Below are positions 9,637-19,515 of a stretch of DNA of 64,000 nt, piece after piece (the stretch's first letter is position 1; each line of letters starts with the position of its first letter). The stretch lies in the NCBI GenBank assembly GCA_036677425.1, contig JARFVT010000013.1, positions 496,001 through 560,000 on the forward strand, in the 5' to 3' direction. Position numbers and translations under genes: made by a program. The notes under the pieces are model-generated. The model was not told the origin of the DNA, did not search any database, and saw only the letters and a list, made by a program, of their open reading frames with translations. This DNA is from JARFVT01 sp036677425 (GTDB lineage: Bacteria > Pseudomonadota > Alphaproteobacteria > UBA8366 > Aestuariispiraceae).

Positions 9637-10479
9637 ATGGAAGAACAGGCAACACAATTATTAGAATTTTTTGTAACAATGCAAAATTCTATTGTTGGTT
9701 ATGGCCCTAATGTTGTCGCGGCAATTACTATATTAATTGTTGGTTGGGTGGTTGCTGGTTGGGCGCAATCATTGGCGCAGAAAAGCTTGGCTAAAATTCC
9801 TCATCTTGATGACACATTGGAACCAATGATCGCCAGCATAATTAAATATGCGATTTTGATATTTACAATGGTTGCGGTTTTATCACGCTTTGGCGTTGAA
9901 ACCACCAGCATAATTGCCCTGCTTGGTGCGGCTGGTTTGGCAATTGGTTTGGCGTTACAAGGAACATTACAAAATATTGCGGCTGGTATTATGTTATTGG
10001 TATTGCGACCATTCAGGGTTGGTGATTATATCGAAGCGGGTGATATTGGTGGTACGATTAAAACCGTGCATTTTTTCACAACCGATATGGAAACAATCAA
10101 TGGTATTTATATGGCGGTGCCTAATTCCTCATTATGGAATTCAACCATTATAAATTATTCAAGAAACCCAATAAGGCGTATTAATTTAACCATAGGTATT
10201 TCATATGATGATGATATGGCAAAGGCGCGTGGTTTATTGCTTGGCATAATGGAAAAAGATAATCGTATTTTAAATGATAAAGCACCGCAAACAATGGTAA
10301 CTGAACTTGGCGATAGTTCGGTTAATATTGCCATGCGTTGCTGGGTTAAAACTGCTGATTATTGGGCTGTATTATTTGATCTGACCGAAAATTCAAAGGC
10401 AGGGATAGAGGCTGCTGGTATGTCTATACCATATCCACAACAAGATGTTTATATGCATAAGATGGATAAAAATATTTAA
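9637..10479 (+). CDS. mscS: Small-conductance mechanosensitive channel (MscS family)
   Basis: Membrane channel that opens under hypo-osmotic tension and releases solutes. Three N-terminal hydrophobic segments; the third is the Gly/Ala-rich pore helix (LLGAAGLAIGLALQGTLQN) followed by IAAGIMLLVLRPFRVGDYIE, then the beta domain with VPNSSLWNSTIINYSR. At 280 residues it is close to the E. coli MscS core, without large N-terminal extensions. Its ATG has an AAGGAAA ribosome site nine bases upstream, directly after SURF1. Intact. Confidence 0.94.
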   Translation: MEEQATQLLEFFVTMQNSIVGYGPNVVAAITILIVGWVVAGWAQSLAQKSLAKIPHLDDTLEPMIASIIKYAILIFTMVAVLSRFGVETTSIIALLGAAGLAIGLALQGTLQNIAAGIMLLVLRPFRVGDYIEAGDIGGTIKTVHFFTTDMETINGIYMAVPNSSLWNSTIINYSRNPIRRINLTIGISYDDDMAKARGLLLGIMEKDNRILNDKAPQTMVTELGDSSVNIAMRCWVKTADYWAVLFDLTENSKAGIEAAGMSIPYPQQDVYMHKMDKNI

Positions 10480-10493
10480 AGATATATTTTAAA

Positions 10494-11150
10494 ATGCGCT
10501 ATATAAGCACAATGGGTAAATCTCCCGAATTGAATTTTTGCGAAATGTTGTTAACGGGCTTGGCGGGTTATATGTACCAGCTTTTTGGTCAAAATTTACC
10601 ATAATGATTTGCGAGATATGCAATTAATGAATTATCAACAATTGGCGCAACATCTGGCGATACTGGGTCTGCGGCGATAGAGGCCTGTAAAGATAGCGAT
10701 TGCAGCGATATTTATATTGCACCCGCATATGGGCGTATATCCGATGTGCAGCGGCGGCAAATGGCTACGGTTAATAGCAAAAATGTTAAAAATATTGCAA
10801 TGAATGGCAGCTTTGATGATTGCCAAGATATTGTTAAATCATTATTTAATAATCAAAAATTTTGTGATGAGGTTAATTTATCATCGGTTAATTCAATAAA
10901 TTGGTCAATTAATAATTGGTTCAAATAAAAATGACATTTTAACTAGATTTTTTAAAGATAATGATATAAGCGTTAAACTAGTTGAGCCATCATTATTGCC
11001 ATCAATGGATATTCAAATATCAAGCAATTTTGAAAGATTATTATTTGATTTAATAGGGCGCGATGGGGTCATGCTTGATAAAATCATGCAAAATTTCCTG
11101 ATGAGATAAATAAAGTAACGGGTAAATATCCTCAATTGCCTAATTTTTAG
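10494..11150 (+). pseudogene. thrC: Threonine synthase fossil with internal deletions and frameshifts
   Basis: Pieces of threonine synthase lie in the right order but in different frames. The start is MRYISTMGKSPELNF; a frameshifted piece reads LYVPAFWSKFT; then IGATSGDTGSAAIEACKD, IYIAPAYGRISDVQRRQ, FDDCQDIVKSLF and EVNLSSVNSINW; finally NDILTRFFKDN and SMDIQISSNFERLLFDL. Roughly 100 residues between the N-terminal piece and GATSGDTGS are missing, including the PLP-lysine region, and about 80 more are missing after VNSINW. This gene is certainly dead. The downstream M16 peptidase that commonly sits between thrC and the RimJ-type acetyltransferase is absent. The right boundary is approximate; 11150-11293 shows no further recognisable coding. 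Confidence 0.9.
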
Positions 11151-11389
11151 GTGATTTAATGACAAAAAAGAAGAATATATAGTTATGGATCTTTCCATAG
11201 ATCAAATTAAAAAATTAGTTCTAGATAATAATGGTTGCAAATAAAGCTAAATATTCTTTTATTAATCGATTAATTATAACAAACAGGTGATAAATTTTTA
11301 GCTATTTTAATCGGCATAATTCTAAATATCGCATTGATGGTGATTTAATCTATTTACGTCCCGCATGTAAATGGGATTGTAGAGAATGG

Positions 11390-11902
11390 GTGGCATTGCG
11401 TAATATAAGTCGTGATTTTTTAATCCCGTGGGAACCAAAATGGGGCAATGGCATGGCGGCAAAAACATCATTTAAACGCCGTTTAACCCAAGCGCAATTA
11501 AGCTGGATCAAAGGCAATGGTTACGGTTTTTTTATTTTTAATTCTACAAATAATCAATTGCTTGGCGGTATCACCATGGCAAATGTGCGTTATGGGGTGG
11601 TTAAATCGGCCAGCATTGGCTATTGGATAGGTGCGCCATATGCAAGACAAGGATATATGGCAGAAGCTATTTCCATGACGCTTGAATTTGCCTTTATTAA
11701 ATTAAATTTACACAGAATAGAGGCAGGTTGTATTATTGATAACCAACCTAGCCGCAAGTTATTATTAAAAAGCGGGTTTTACGAAGAAGGCATAGCGAGA
11801 GAGTATCTTTGTATTAATGGCAAATGGCAGGATCATATGAAATATGCAATTTTAAAATCCGACTTTCTATCGGTTTTCTCAAAACCAGTGATTAAATTCT
11901 AA
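11390..11902 (+). CDS. RimJ/RimL-type GNAT acetyltransferase, start codon unclear
   Basis: GNAT-fold N-acetyltransferase resembling ribosomal-protein alanine acetyltransferases. Conserved segments include SRDFLIPWEPKW, SIGYWIGAPYARQGYMAEA (acetyl-CoA loop) and LNLHRIEAGCIIDNQPSRKLLLKSGF. The homologous part begins upstream: the frame is open from 11294 and encodes LIYLRPACKWDCREW, matching the family N-terminus, but it contains no ATG, GTG or TTG before the GTG at 11390, and a TAA stands at 11291. Either the original start has mutated (ATT 11294 is the first sense codon) or the protein restarts at 11390 without its first beta strand. Its place after thrC is the usual alphaproteobacterial order. 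Confidence 0.75.
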   Translation: MALRNISRDFLIPWEPKWGNGMAAKTSFKRRLTQAQLSWIKGNGYGFFIFNSTNNQLLGGITMANVRYGVVKSASIGYWIGAPYARQGYMAEAISMTLEFAFIKLNLHRIEAGCIIDNQPSRKLLLKSGFYEEGIAREYLCINGKWQDHMKYAILKSDFLSVFSKPVIKF

Positions 11903-11925
11903 AATAATTAGAATTGGCGCATTAA

Positions 11926-12555
11926 TTATAACATTGCGGTCAATCGGTGCAAATAACTATCTTCGATACCTATATTATCCAATTGAACAACGGTATTTAT
12001 AAGATACTCGCGGTTAGTACCAGTTGAGCCATATGCTTTTCTTATTATCTTTAATTTTTCATCATCGATTAAAATACCTGCATATTGTGGGTGCTGAGGG
12101 TCTGCCGCAAATGTATATCATTTAAAATCTTTATTATTTATTTTTATGGTTGCGGTTATTGGCTCATATACACCATTTACCATCTCGCGATCCCATAAAT
12201 ATTCCAATGTGGGCTTTACATTTTCTGCTTTGATATGAAATGCTATGCCATGGCAATTTAAGTCATTATTTTTTTCAACCGGCTCAGGGCGATCTAACCC
12301 CAATACAAGTCCTGGATTTTGCGCTGTGCAACGATAACAATGGGAATATATGCAAAATGATCGTTGCCATCCTTGGAATAATGCAGATTTTTTACGGTCA
12401 AATTTAAAGCCAGGTTTCCACATTAACGAGCCATAACCAACAACCCAAATATTCTCATTGGGATTAATATCATCAAGATAAACTTGTTTCATTTGATCCA
12501 AAATATCATTATCCAATTTATGGTATTTTATTTTTTCATTAATTTTTATTGTCAT
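11926..12555 (-). pseudogene. ChaC-type gamma-glutamylcyclotransferase, one in-frame TGA
   Basis: ChaC family enzyme that cleaves glutathione to 5-oxoproline and Cys-Gly. The N-terminal substrate loop VVGYGSLMWKPGF and the catalytic-Glu region WDREMVNGVYEP are intact. A TGA at 12118-12120 follows NNKDFK; the frame then continues with YTFAADPQHPQYAG, a textbook ChaC segment, and IGIEDSYLHRLTAML, ending at TAA 11926-11928. The interrupted position is usually arginine, so one substitution (CGA or AGA to TGA) explains it. Full frame 209 codons, normal. The truncated 145-residue product would lack the C-terminal helices. Confidence 0.88.
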
Positions 12556-12676
12556 ATTTATAAATCTTGTTCAATTTTTAATTAAGGTTATTATCTATAA
12601 TTACTTATATCAATAAACTACCATTTTAAATAGAATAATATATAATTACAAATAAACTTAATCGGTAACAATTTTA

Positions 12677-15421
12677 ATGGCGACGACTAAACAAATAGAT
12701 ACTATCGGCAAGACTTCACCAATGATGGTGCAATATTTAACCATCAAGGATAATCACCTTGATTGTTTATTATTTTATCGCATGGGTGATTTTTATGAAA
12801 TATTCTTTGATGATGCGATAAATGCGGCGGCGGCACTTGATATTACCTTAACAAAGCGCGGTAAATATCTTGATAAAGATATTCCCATGTGCGGCGTTCC
12901 CGTGCATTCCCATGAAAGTTATTTACATAAATTAATTGCTAAGGGGTTTAAAGTCGCAGTTTGCGAACAAATGGAATCCCCCGCCATAGCCAAGGCACGC
13001 GGGGCAAAATCGGTGGTTAATCGCGATGTGGTTCGCATCGTAACACCGGGGACAATAACCGAAGATAAATTGCTTGATACCAGATCGCATAATTATTTGG
13101 CGGCATTGTCAAAAATTGGCAAAGATATGGCCTTGGCTTGGCTTGACATGTCAACAGGTGATTTTCATGTTCAATCGATCAATCAGGCATTATTATCGAC
13201 CGTGTTATCACGCATTGCACCCGGTGAATTATTATGCCCTGAAAAGCTAAATCCAAATAACTTAGCCATTGAAAAATCAAGCTTTGATGGATCAAATCAG
13301 GATAAACATTTAGATGGTTTTTTCGATGATTGGCGTGATATCATAAATTTTCAGGAAAATTCCAGATTCGATTCAAATAATGGCGAAATCCGCCTAAAGG
13401 AATTTTATGGTTTGGCCTCGCTCGATGCTTTTGTTCATTTTAACCGTGCGGAATTATAGGCGGCTGGACGCTTGCTTGATTATGTGAAATTAACCCAAGT
13501 TGGCAATATGCCGCGTCTTGCCAATTTATCACGATTATCAAGCGGTGCGATGAAGGAAATAGACCAAGCCACCAGACGCAATTTGGAATTGTTCAAAACC
13601 TTGAGCGGTGATCGCAAGGGCAGCCTGCTTGGCGTGATAGATAAAACAATCACATGCGGTGGTGCAAGATTACTTGCCAGCAGAATTTCGGCACCATTAA
13701 CCGATGTTAAGGCAATTAACTTGCGTCTTGATATGGTGCAATTTTATCATCAATATGATATTTGTTGCGATGACTTGCGACAAAAACTACGTGAAATTCC
13801 TGATATGGAACGTGCGCTTAGCCGCATAACATTGGGTCGTTGCGGCCCAAGGGATTTGGCGGCAATTGCAGGTGGATTATCATCAAATGATAATTTACGC
13901 GCTATTCATAATAAGGCCGAAAATATCAATATCCCAAATGACGTTTGTGTTGCGCTTGAAGATTTAGGTTTGCATGATATTCTGGTTGAACGTCTTACAA
14001 AAGCATTGGAAATAGAATTACCTGTCCAAAGCCGTGATGGCGGCTATATTTGTGCAGGATATTCGGCAAAATTAGATGAATTACGTCTTTTATCATCAGA
14101 ATCAAAAAGGCTTATTCTTGCGCTTGAAAGTAATTATAAAAAACAAAGCGGCGTTGATAGCCTTAAGATAAAATATAATAATATACTTGGCTATTTTATT
14201 GAGGTAACAGCAAGACATGCGGGTAAAATGGAAGAGCCATTCATTCACCGCCAATCAATGATGAATGCGACGCGATATTCAACTATTGAACTTAATGAAT
14301 TATCGCGTGATATTACCGAAGCCAAGGATAAATCAGTGGCATTGGAGTGTGAGTTATTTGATGAGCTAATCCAATTTATTTGTCAAGATGCAGGCGATAT
14401 AGCCAAGGCAGCGGCATCTATTGGCAGGTTAGATTGGGCAAGTGCCATGGGGTTTATGGCGCGTGAAAATAATTATGTCAGGCCAGATATTGATAATAGC
14501 CGTGAATTTAATATCGAGGCTGGTCGTCATCCCGTAGTTGAAAATGCATTGAAAAACAATCAAGATGGTATATTTATCGCCAATGATTGTAATTTAGGTC
14601 AAAAGCAACATCTATGGTTGGTTACTGGGCCAAATATGGCGGGTAAAAGTACATTCTTAAGGCAAAATGCCTTGATTGCAATAATGGCACAATCTGGTTG
14701 TTTTGTCCCCGCAAACGCAGTGCATATTGGGGTAATTGATCGATTATTTAGCAGGGTAGGCCCTGCTGCGGATTTGGCTCGGGGGCGTTCAACTTTTATG
14801 GTAGAGATGGTCGAAACCGCAGTAATTTTAAATCAAGCGACCGATAAAAGTCTGGTGATTTTGGATGAGATAGGTCGTGGTACAGCCACATTTGATGGCT
14901 TGTCAATTGCTTGGGCTTGTGTTGAACATTTACATCAAATATGTAAATCGCGGGCGCTTTTTGCGACCCATTATCATGAATTACACAGCCTTGATAAAAA
15001 GCTTGAATGTTTAAGCCCGCATGCGATGAAAGTAAAAGACTGGCAGGGAGATGTAATTTTTTTGCATGAAGTGGTGGCTGGTTGCGCTGATAGGTCATAT
15101 GGCTTTCATGTGGCGCGATTGGCAGGGTTACCGCAATCGGTGGTGGCGCGCGCTGAACAGGTCTTGATAAATTTGCAACAGGGACAGAAAAAAGGCCAAT
15201 ATTCTGATGCGATAGCAGAATTAGCCAATGATTTACCATTATTTAAGACGATAGATCAAAAATATAATATGGCTAATGACGGGAGAGGTGGTGGTAAACA
15301 AGAAATAGTTGAAGTAATAAACTCCGAAATAGATATTGCAATTGATAAAATAAACCCCGATGATATGTCACCACGCGAGGCCTTGGAAATTTTATATAAA
15401 TTAAAACAATTGCGTGATTAA
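12677..15421 (+). pseudogene. mutS: DNA mismatch repair protein MutS, one in-frame TAG
   Basis: MutS recognises mismatches and recruits MutL. Domain I starts with MMVQYLTIKDNH and the mismatch-wedge region LFYRMGDFYEIFFDDA; the C-terminal ATPase has the Walker A (GPNMAGKSTFLRQ), Walker B (LVILDEIGRGTATFDG) and ATHYHELHSL motifs. TAG at 13457-13459 lies in HFNRAEL-stop-AAGRLLDYV, between connector and core domains; relatives have Ala or Glu there (GAG to TAG is one step). Everything after the stop remains in frame: 914 codons, the normal length. If the stop is real the cell has no mismatch repair, unless the 649-residue distal part is made separately, which would lack the mismatch-binding domain. 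glnD follows 24 bp later. Confidence 0.93.
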
Positions 15422-15444
15422 ATATATTTATTATAGAATAAATT

Positions 15445-18231
15445 ATGGCTGAAATTTTAAAATCATGGCAAAAGTTGATATCGCGACGAAAGATTATTAA
15501 TCGTCAAATATTGCAATTTGCGTTGGAAGATATTTTTAAACAAGATATCAAACCAAATCAACGCCGTATCTTATGCATAAAAATTTATAAACAAACTCTC
15601 GATAATGCTTTTCTTGAGGTAAAACAACGTTTTATGGCGAATCAAAATGGCGCGTTGGCGGTGGCGGGTAATTGTTTTATTATCGATCAACTTCTGCGGG
15701 TAATTTATCACATGGCATCACGTTATTTATATCCTGCGGCCAACCCAACCACATCAGAACGCATATGTTTTACCGCTGTCGGTGGCTATGGTCGTGGTGT
15801 ATTGGCCCCGCATTCTGATGTGGATATATTATTTTTGCATGATTATAAACAAGCTCCAAGAATTGAACAATTAGTCGAAGAAACATTGTATACCATGTGG
15901 GATCTAGGTTTGAAAGTTGGTTATTCAACCAGATCAATTGATGATTGTATTAGACTTGCAAAGCAAGATAACACCATCGCAACATCAATTTTAGAAGCTA
16001 GGTATATTTGTGGCGAAGCAACATTATTTGATAAATTACGTAAAAAATTTATTAAACAAATTGTGGATGGCAAAGCCAAAGAATTTATGCAATTAAAACT
16101 TGCAGAACGCGACCAACGCCATCAGCGTATGGGTGATAGCCGTTATGTGCTTGAACCAAACATAAAAGATGGCAAGGGCGGCTTGCGCGATTTGCATACC
16201 CTTTATTGGGTCGCTAAATTTTTATATCTGGTGCAGGATATATCGCAATTGGTTTCAATGGGTAAATTAACCAAAAAGGAAGCAAATAATTTTACCAAGG
16301 CGCAAGGTTTTTTATGGACATTGCGATGTCATTTACATTATTTAACCAACCGCCCAGAAGAACGTTTAAGTTTTGATGTGCAGCCTGAATTGGCAATGTT
16401 AATGGGCTATAAGGACCATGTGGGTAGCCTTGGCGTTGAACGTTTTATGAAGCATTATTTCCTGATAGCTAAAGAAGTAGGCGATCTTACCCGTATTTTT
16501 TGTGCGGCATTTGAAGCCAACGCTCAACGTCGTAAATTATTACATATCCCATTTAGAATATTTCGTAAAAATATTGATGGTTTTTCTATTGATGATGATC
16601 GTTTAAACATAAATAGCAAAAAACACTTCCATGACACACCGGTTGATATGTTGCGTATTTTTTTAATTGCACAAGAAAGCGGGCTTGAAATACATCCATT
16701 TGCCATGCAATCGGTAACGCGCAATTTAAAATATATTACCAAGAAATTACGTATAGATTTTCAGGCAAACCGTATATTTCGTAAAATTTTATGTTCAAAT
16801 GATGATCCCGAAATAAATTTACGCCATATGAATGAATGTGGCTTGCTGGGGCGATTCGTCCCTGAATTTGGTCGTGTGGTGGCGCAAATGCAATATGATA
16901 TGTATCATGTTTATACCACCGATGAGCATACTATTCGCGCAATTGGCTTGCTTAACCGTATTGAAAATGGCCTGTTAAAAAAAGACCATCCTGTTGCTAG
17001 CAAAATAATTGGCAAGGTTTTAAGCCGTAGAGTTTTATATTTTGCAGTATTCTTGCATGATATTGCCAAGGGGCGTGGCGGCGATCATTCGGTTTTAGGG
17101 GCAAAAATTGCCGAAAAATTATGCCCAAACTTTGGCATGAATGATGAACAGACAGAAACGGTGGCATGGCTGATTAAAAATCATCTTATAATGTCAAATA
17201 CCGCATTTAAACGCGATTTAGACGACCCAAGAACCATTGAGAAATTCGTTGAACAGGTGAAGTCACCAGAAAGATTGCGCTTGTTACTTTGTCTAACCGT
17301 GGCTGATATCAGGGCGGTTGGCCCTAATGTGTGGAATGGCTGGAAAGCAACATTATTACGCGATTTATATAACCATACACAAGATTATATGTCAGGCGGG
17401 TTAGCATCTGAAGGCCAGACAGAAATGCAGGAGCGGGCAAAGGTAAATCTACGCCAAGCATTAAATGATAATGGTTGGGCGCAAGATGATATTGAAACCC
17501 ATATTGCCCGTGGGCGCGGTTCATATTTTTTGTCATATGATGTTGATAATATGGTGCGGCATGCGGAATTTATACATAATGCGGAATTAGAAAAACAACA
17601 ATTAAGTATAAAATTATCACAAATGGAAGGATCGCAAGCAAGCGACCTTATGATATATACTGCTGATCATCCTGGGCTTTTTTCAAGATTATCAGGTGCA
17701 GTTGCATTGTCGGGTGGCACAATAATGACGGCAAAAATTCATACATTATCAAGCGGCATGGCATTGGATCGTTTTATCATTCAAGATGCCAAGGGTGGGG
17801 CTTTTATTAAAAAAAGCAAGATTAAAAAATTACATGATAATATCAAAAAAATAATGGCAGGTGAAATAAAACCATTAGAAGAATTTGAAAATAAGGCTTT
17901 AACAGCCGCATCATCAATTAGAAAATACCGTGAGATATTTAAAGTCAAACCACGGGTATTAATCGATAACAACGCATCAAATACATATACGGTAATCGAA
18001 GTTAATGGTCGTGATAGGCTTGGCTTATTATTTTTACTAACTATCTGTTTAACTAGGTTAGGCTTAACGATAGCCAAGGCAAAAATATCAACCTTTGGTG
18101 AGCAGGTGGTAGATGTTTTTTATGTTAAAAATGTTTTTGGCCTAAAAATTGACCATATTGATAAAATGAATGAAATCGATAAAAGCCTGCTTGCGATATT
18201 ATCAAAAGAAAATAAGGTTAATAAAAGATAA
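15445..18231 (+). CDS. glnD: Bifunctional uridylyltransferase/uridylyl-removing enzyme GlnD
   Basis: Nitrogen sensor that uridylylates PII under nitrogen limitation and deuridylylates it in nitrogen sufficiency. Domain order: nucleotidyltransferase with GGYGRGVLAPHSDVDILF (about 110-130); GlnD-specific linker; HD phosphohydrolase with FLHDIAKGRGGDHSVLGA (about 535-555); two C-terminal ACT domains for glutamine sensing (about 730-805 and 848-920, the second with VNGRDRLGLLF). 928 residues, complete. The pair mutS-glnD is a frequent alphaproteobacterial neighbourhood. The next gene begins one base after the TAA. Confidence 0.96.
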   Translation: MAEILKSWQKLISRRKIINRQILQFALEDIFKQDIKPNQRRILCIKIYKQTLDNAFLEVKQRFMANQNGALAVAGNCFIIDQLLRVIYHMASRYLYPAANPTTSERICFTAVGGYGRGVLAPHSDVDILFLHDYKQAPRIEQLVEETLYTMWDLGLKVGYSTRSIDDCIRLAKQDNTIATSILEARYICGEATLFDKLRKKFIKQIVDGKAKEFMQLKLAERDQRHQRMGDSRYVLEPNIKDGKGGLRDLHTLYWVAKFLYLVQDISQLVSMGKLTKKEANNFTKAQGFLWTLRCHLHYLTNRPEERLSFDVQPELAMLMGYKDHVGSLGVERFMKHYFLIAKEVGDLTRIFCAAFEANAQRRKLLHIPFRIFRKNIDGFSIDDDRLNINSKKHFHDTPVDMLRIFLIAQESGLEIHPFAMQSVTRNLKYITKKLRIDFQANRIFRKILCSNDDPEINLRHMNECGLLGRFVPEFGRVVAQMQYDMYHVYTTDEHTIRAIGLLNRIENGLLKKDHPVASKIIGKVLSRRVLYFAVFLHDIAKGRGGDHSVLGAKIAEKLCPNFGMNDEQTETVAWLIKNHLIMSNTAFKRDLDDPRTIEKFVEQVKSPERLRLLLCLTVADIRAVGPNVWNGWKATLLRDLYNHTQDYMSGGLASEGQTEMQERAKVNLRQALNDNGWAQDDIETHIARGRGSYFLSYDVDNMVRHAEFIHNAELEKQQLSIKLSQMEGSQASDLMIYTADHPGLFSRLSGAVALSGGTIMTAKIHTLSSGMALDRFIIQDAKGGAFIKKSKIKKLHDNIKKIMAGEIKPLEEFENKALTAASSIRKYREIFKVKPRVLIDNNASNTYTVIEVNGRDRLGLLFLLTICLTRLGLTIAKAKISTFGEQVVDVFYVKNVFGLKIDHIDKMNEIDKSLLAILSKENKVNKR

Positions 18232-18232
18232 T

Positions 18233-18616
18233 ATGACTGTATCTTTTGATAAAATTCGTATTGATAAATGGCTTTATTACGCAAGGTTTTTTAAAAATCG
18301 AAAATCTGCTAATGATATGATAAGCAAAGGAAGGTTATATATAAATGATATGAATATGAGAAAATCAAGCAATATGGTAAAAATTGGCGATATATTGATA
18401 TTCCCGAAAGCCGATTATCTAAGGTTAATAGAAGTTAAATTTCTACCTGAAAATCGTAAATCAGCTGTTATTGCAAAAACATTTTATAATGACCTTGATC
18501 CACCAATGCCGAAAGGGTTAAATGATAAAATAATAAATGCACAACGCGAAAGAGGCAGCGGCAGACCAACCAAAAAACAACGCCGTGAAACCGACAAGCT
18601 TAAAAATTTTATTTAA
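18233..18616 (+). CDS. S4-domain RNA-binding protein (HslR/Hsp15-like)
   Basis: 127 residues from the ATG at 18233, immediately after glnD. The N-terminal S4 domain is clear: IRIDKWLYYARFFKNRKSA, then ISKGRLYINDM and VKIGDILIFP. The basic tail with GSGRPTKKQRRETDKL is typical of the Hsp15/HslR group, which binds 50S subunits carrying stalled nascent chains. A longer reading from 18170 would overlap glnD by 62 bases and lacks homology, so I reject it. Confidence 0.9.
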   Translation: MTVSFDKIRIDKWLYYARFFKNRKSANDMISKGRLYINDMNMRKSSNMVKIGDILIFPKADYLRLIEVKFLPENRKSAVIAKTFYNDLDPPMPKGLNDKIINAQRERGSGRPTKKQRRETDKLKNFI

Positions 18617-18630
18617 AGGATATGAATATC

Positions 18631-19113
18631 ATGTGGGCAAAAGTTAAATCTTTTTTATTTGATGATGAAGGTGCTGCAGAATCAAGTGATGGCAAACATA
18701 ATCTTGACGAATTACATATAGCCGCGACGGCATTATTGGTTGAGGCAGCGTTGTTAGATGATGAATTTGGCGATGATGAACGCAATGCTATCGCGTGTGC
18801 TTGCGCTAAATATTTAAAAATAGATGGCGATGATGTTCATAATATAATTAATGAAGCAATCGAACGGCAAAAAAATGCTGTTGATATTCATAGCTTTGTC
18901 CGTAGGTTTTTACCACATTTCAATCATGAAGAACGCATAAATTTATTAGAAATGTTATGGGAAGTTGTTTATGCTGATGGAAAATTACACCATTATGAAG
19001 CAAATTTATTGCGCCGTGTTGGTGGGTTGATTGGCGTTAGTGATATTGAAAATGGTAATGCCAGAAAACATGTATTGGCGCGAATAGATGCCGCCGCTAA
19101 TCAAAATAAATAA
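18631..19113 (+). CDS. TerB-like family protein
   Basis: All-helical protein of 160 residues with the TerB-like pattern: LHIAATALLVEAALLDDEFGDDERNAI in two pieces near residues 28-54, and the acidic second half-motif LWEVVYADGKLHHYE with LRRVGGLIGVSD. TerB-like domains bind metal through conserved acidic residues and often attach to DnaJ-type or membrane proteins; this copy stands alone and its role is unknown. I chose ATG 18631 because the AAAGGA ribosome site ends at 18620, too close to the alternative ATG at 18622. Confidence 0.85.
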   Translation: MWAKVKSFLFDDEGAAESSDGKHNLDELHIAATALLVEAALLDDEFGDDERNAIACACAKYLKIDGDDVHNIINEAIERQKNAVDIHSFVRRFLPHFNHEERINLLEMLWEVVYADGKLHHYEANLLRRVGGLIGVSDIENGNARKHVLARIDAAANQNK

Positions 19114-19146
19114 CAATTAAAAATAAATAATATTATGGGAAATATA

Positions 19147-19467
19147 ATGATAATTACTACGACAGATACAATTTCTGGTAAAGAAATAGACAGATATCAC
19201 GGCATTGTCAGTGCCGAAGTTATTTTGGGTGCAAATCTTATCAAGGATTTTTTTGCCAATATAACTGATATGGTTGGCGGCAGATCAGGAACATATGAAA
19301 AAGTTTTGGCCGATGGTAAGGAAATGGCGATTGAAGATTTAAAACAACGCGCATTGGATATGGGGGCTAATGCTGTTATTGGCTGTGATTTAGATTATGA
19401 AGCTATTGGTGATAAATCAAGCATGTTGATGGTGGTTGCCAGTGGCACTGCTGTTACTATTAAATAA
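19147..19467 (+). CDS. YbjQ/UPF0145 family heavy-metal-binding-like protein
   Basis: 106 residues beginning MIITTTDTISGKEIDRYHG and continuing with GIVSAEVILGAN, the conserved RQ/K-rich helix region (DLKQRALDMGANAVIGCDLDYE in two parts) and MLMVVASGTAV. This is the YbjQ family, small proteins forming pentamers with a supposed heavy-metal-binding role that is not firmly shown. Start at 19147 has GGGA six bases upstream; ATG 19135 would add four residues. Confidence 0.9.
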   Translation: MIITTTDTISGKEIDRYHGIVSAEVILGANLIKDFFANITDMVGGRSGTYEKVLADGKEMAIEDLKQRALDMGANAVIGCDLDYEAIGDKSSMLMVVASGTAVTIK

Positions 19468-19515
19468 TAAAGATAAGTTAAATTACCTTAAAATTACGTG
19501 GGTGAGTGGTTATTG

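Noticed and set aside
13457..13459. TAG in mutS as a pyrrolysine or other recoded codon, given an MttB-like gene in the window
   Set aside because: The MttB-like gene itself has no in-frame TAG, most other lesions are TAA, no pylS or tRNA is visible, and ordinary genes use TAG as a stop.
18170..18232. Longer S4-protein start inside glnD
   Set aside because: The extra residues match no family and overlap the conserved end of GlnD; ATG 18233 fits the S4 domain start.
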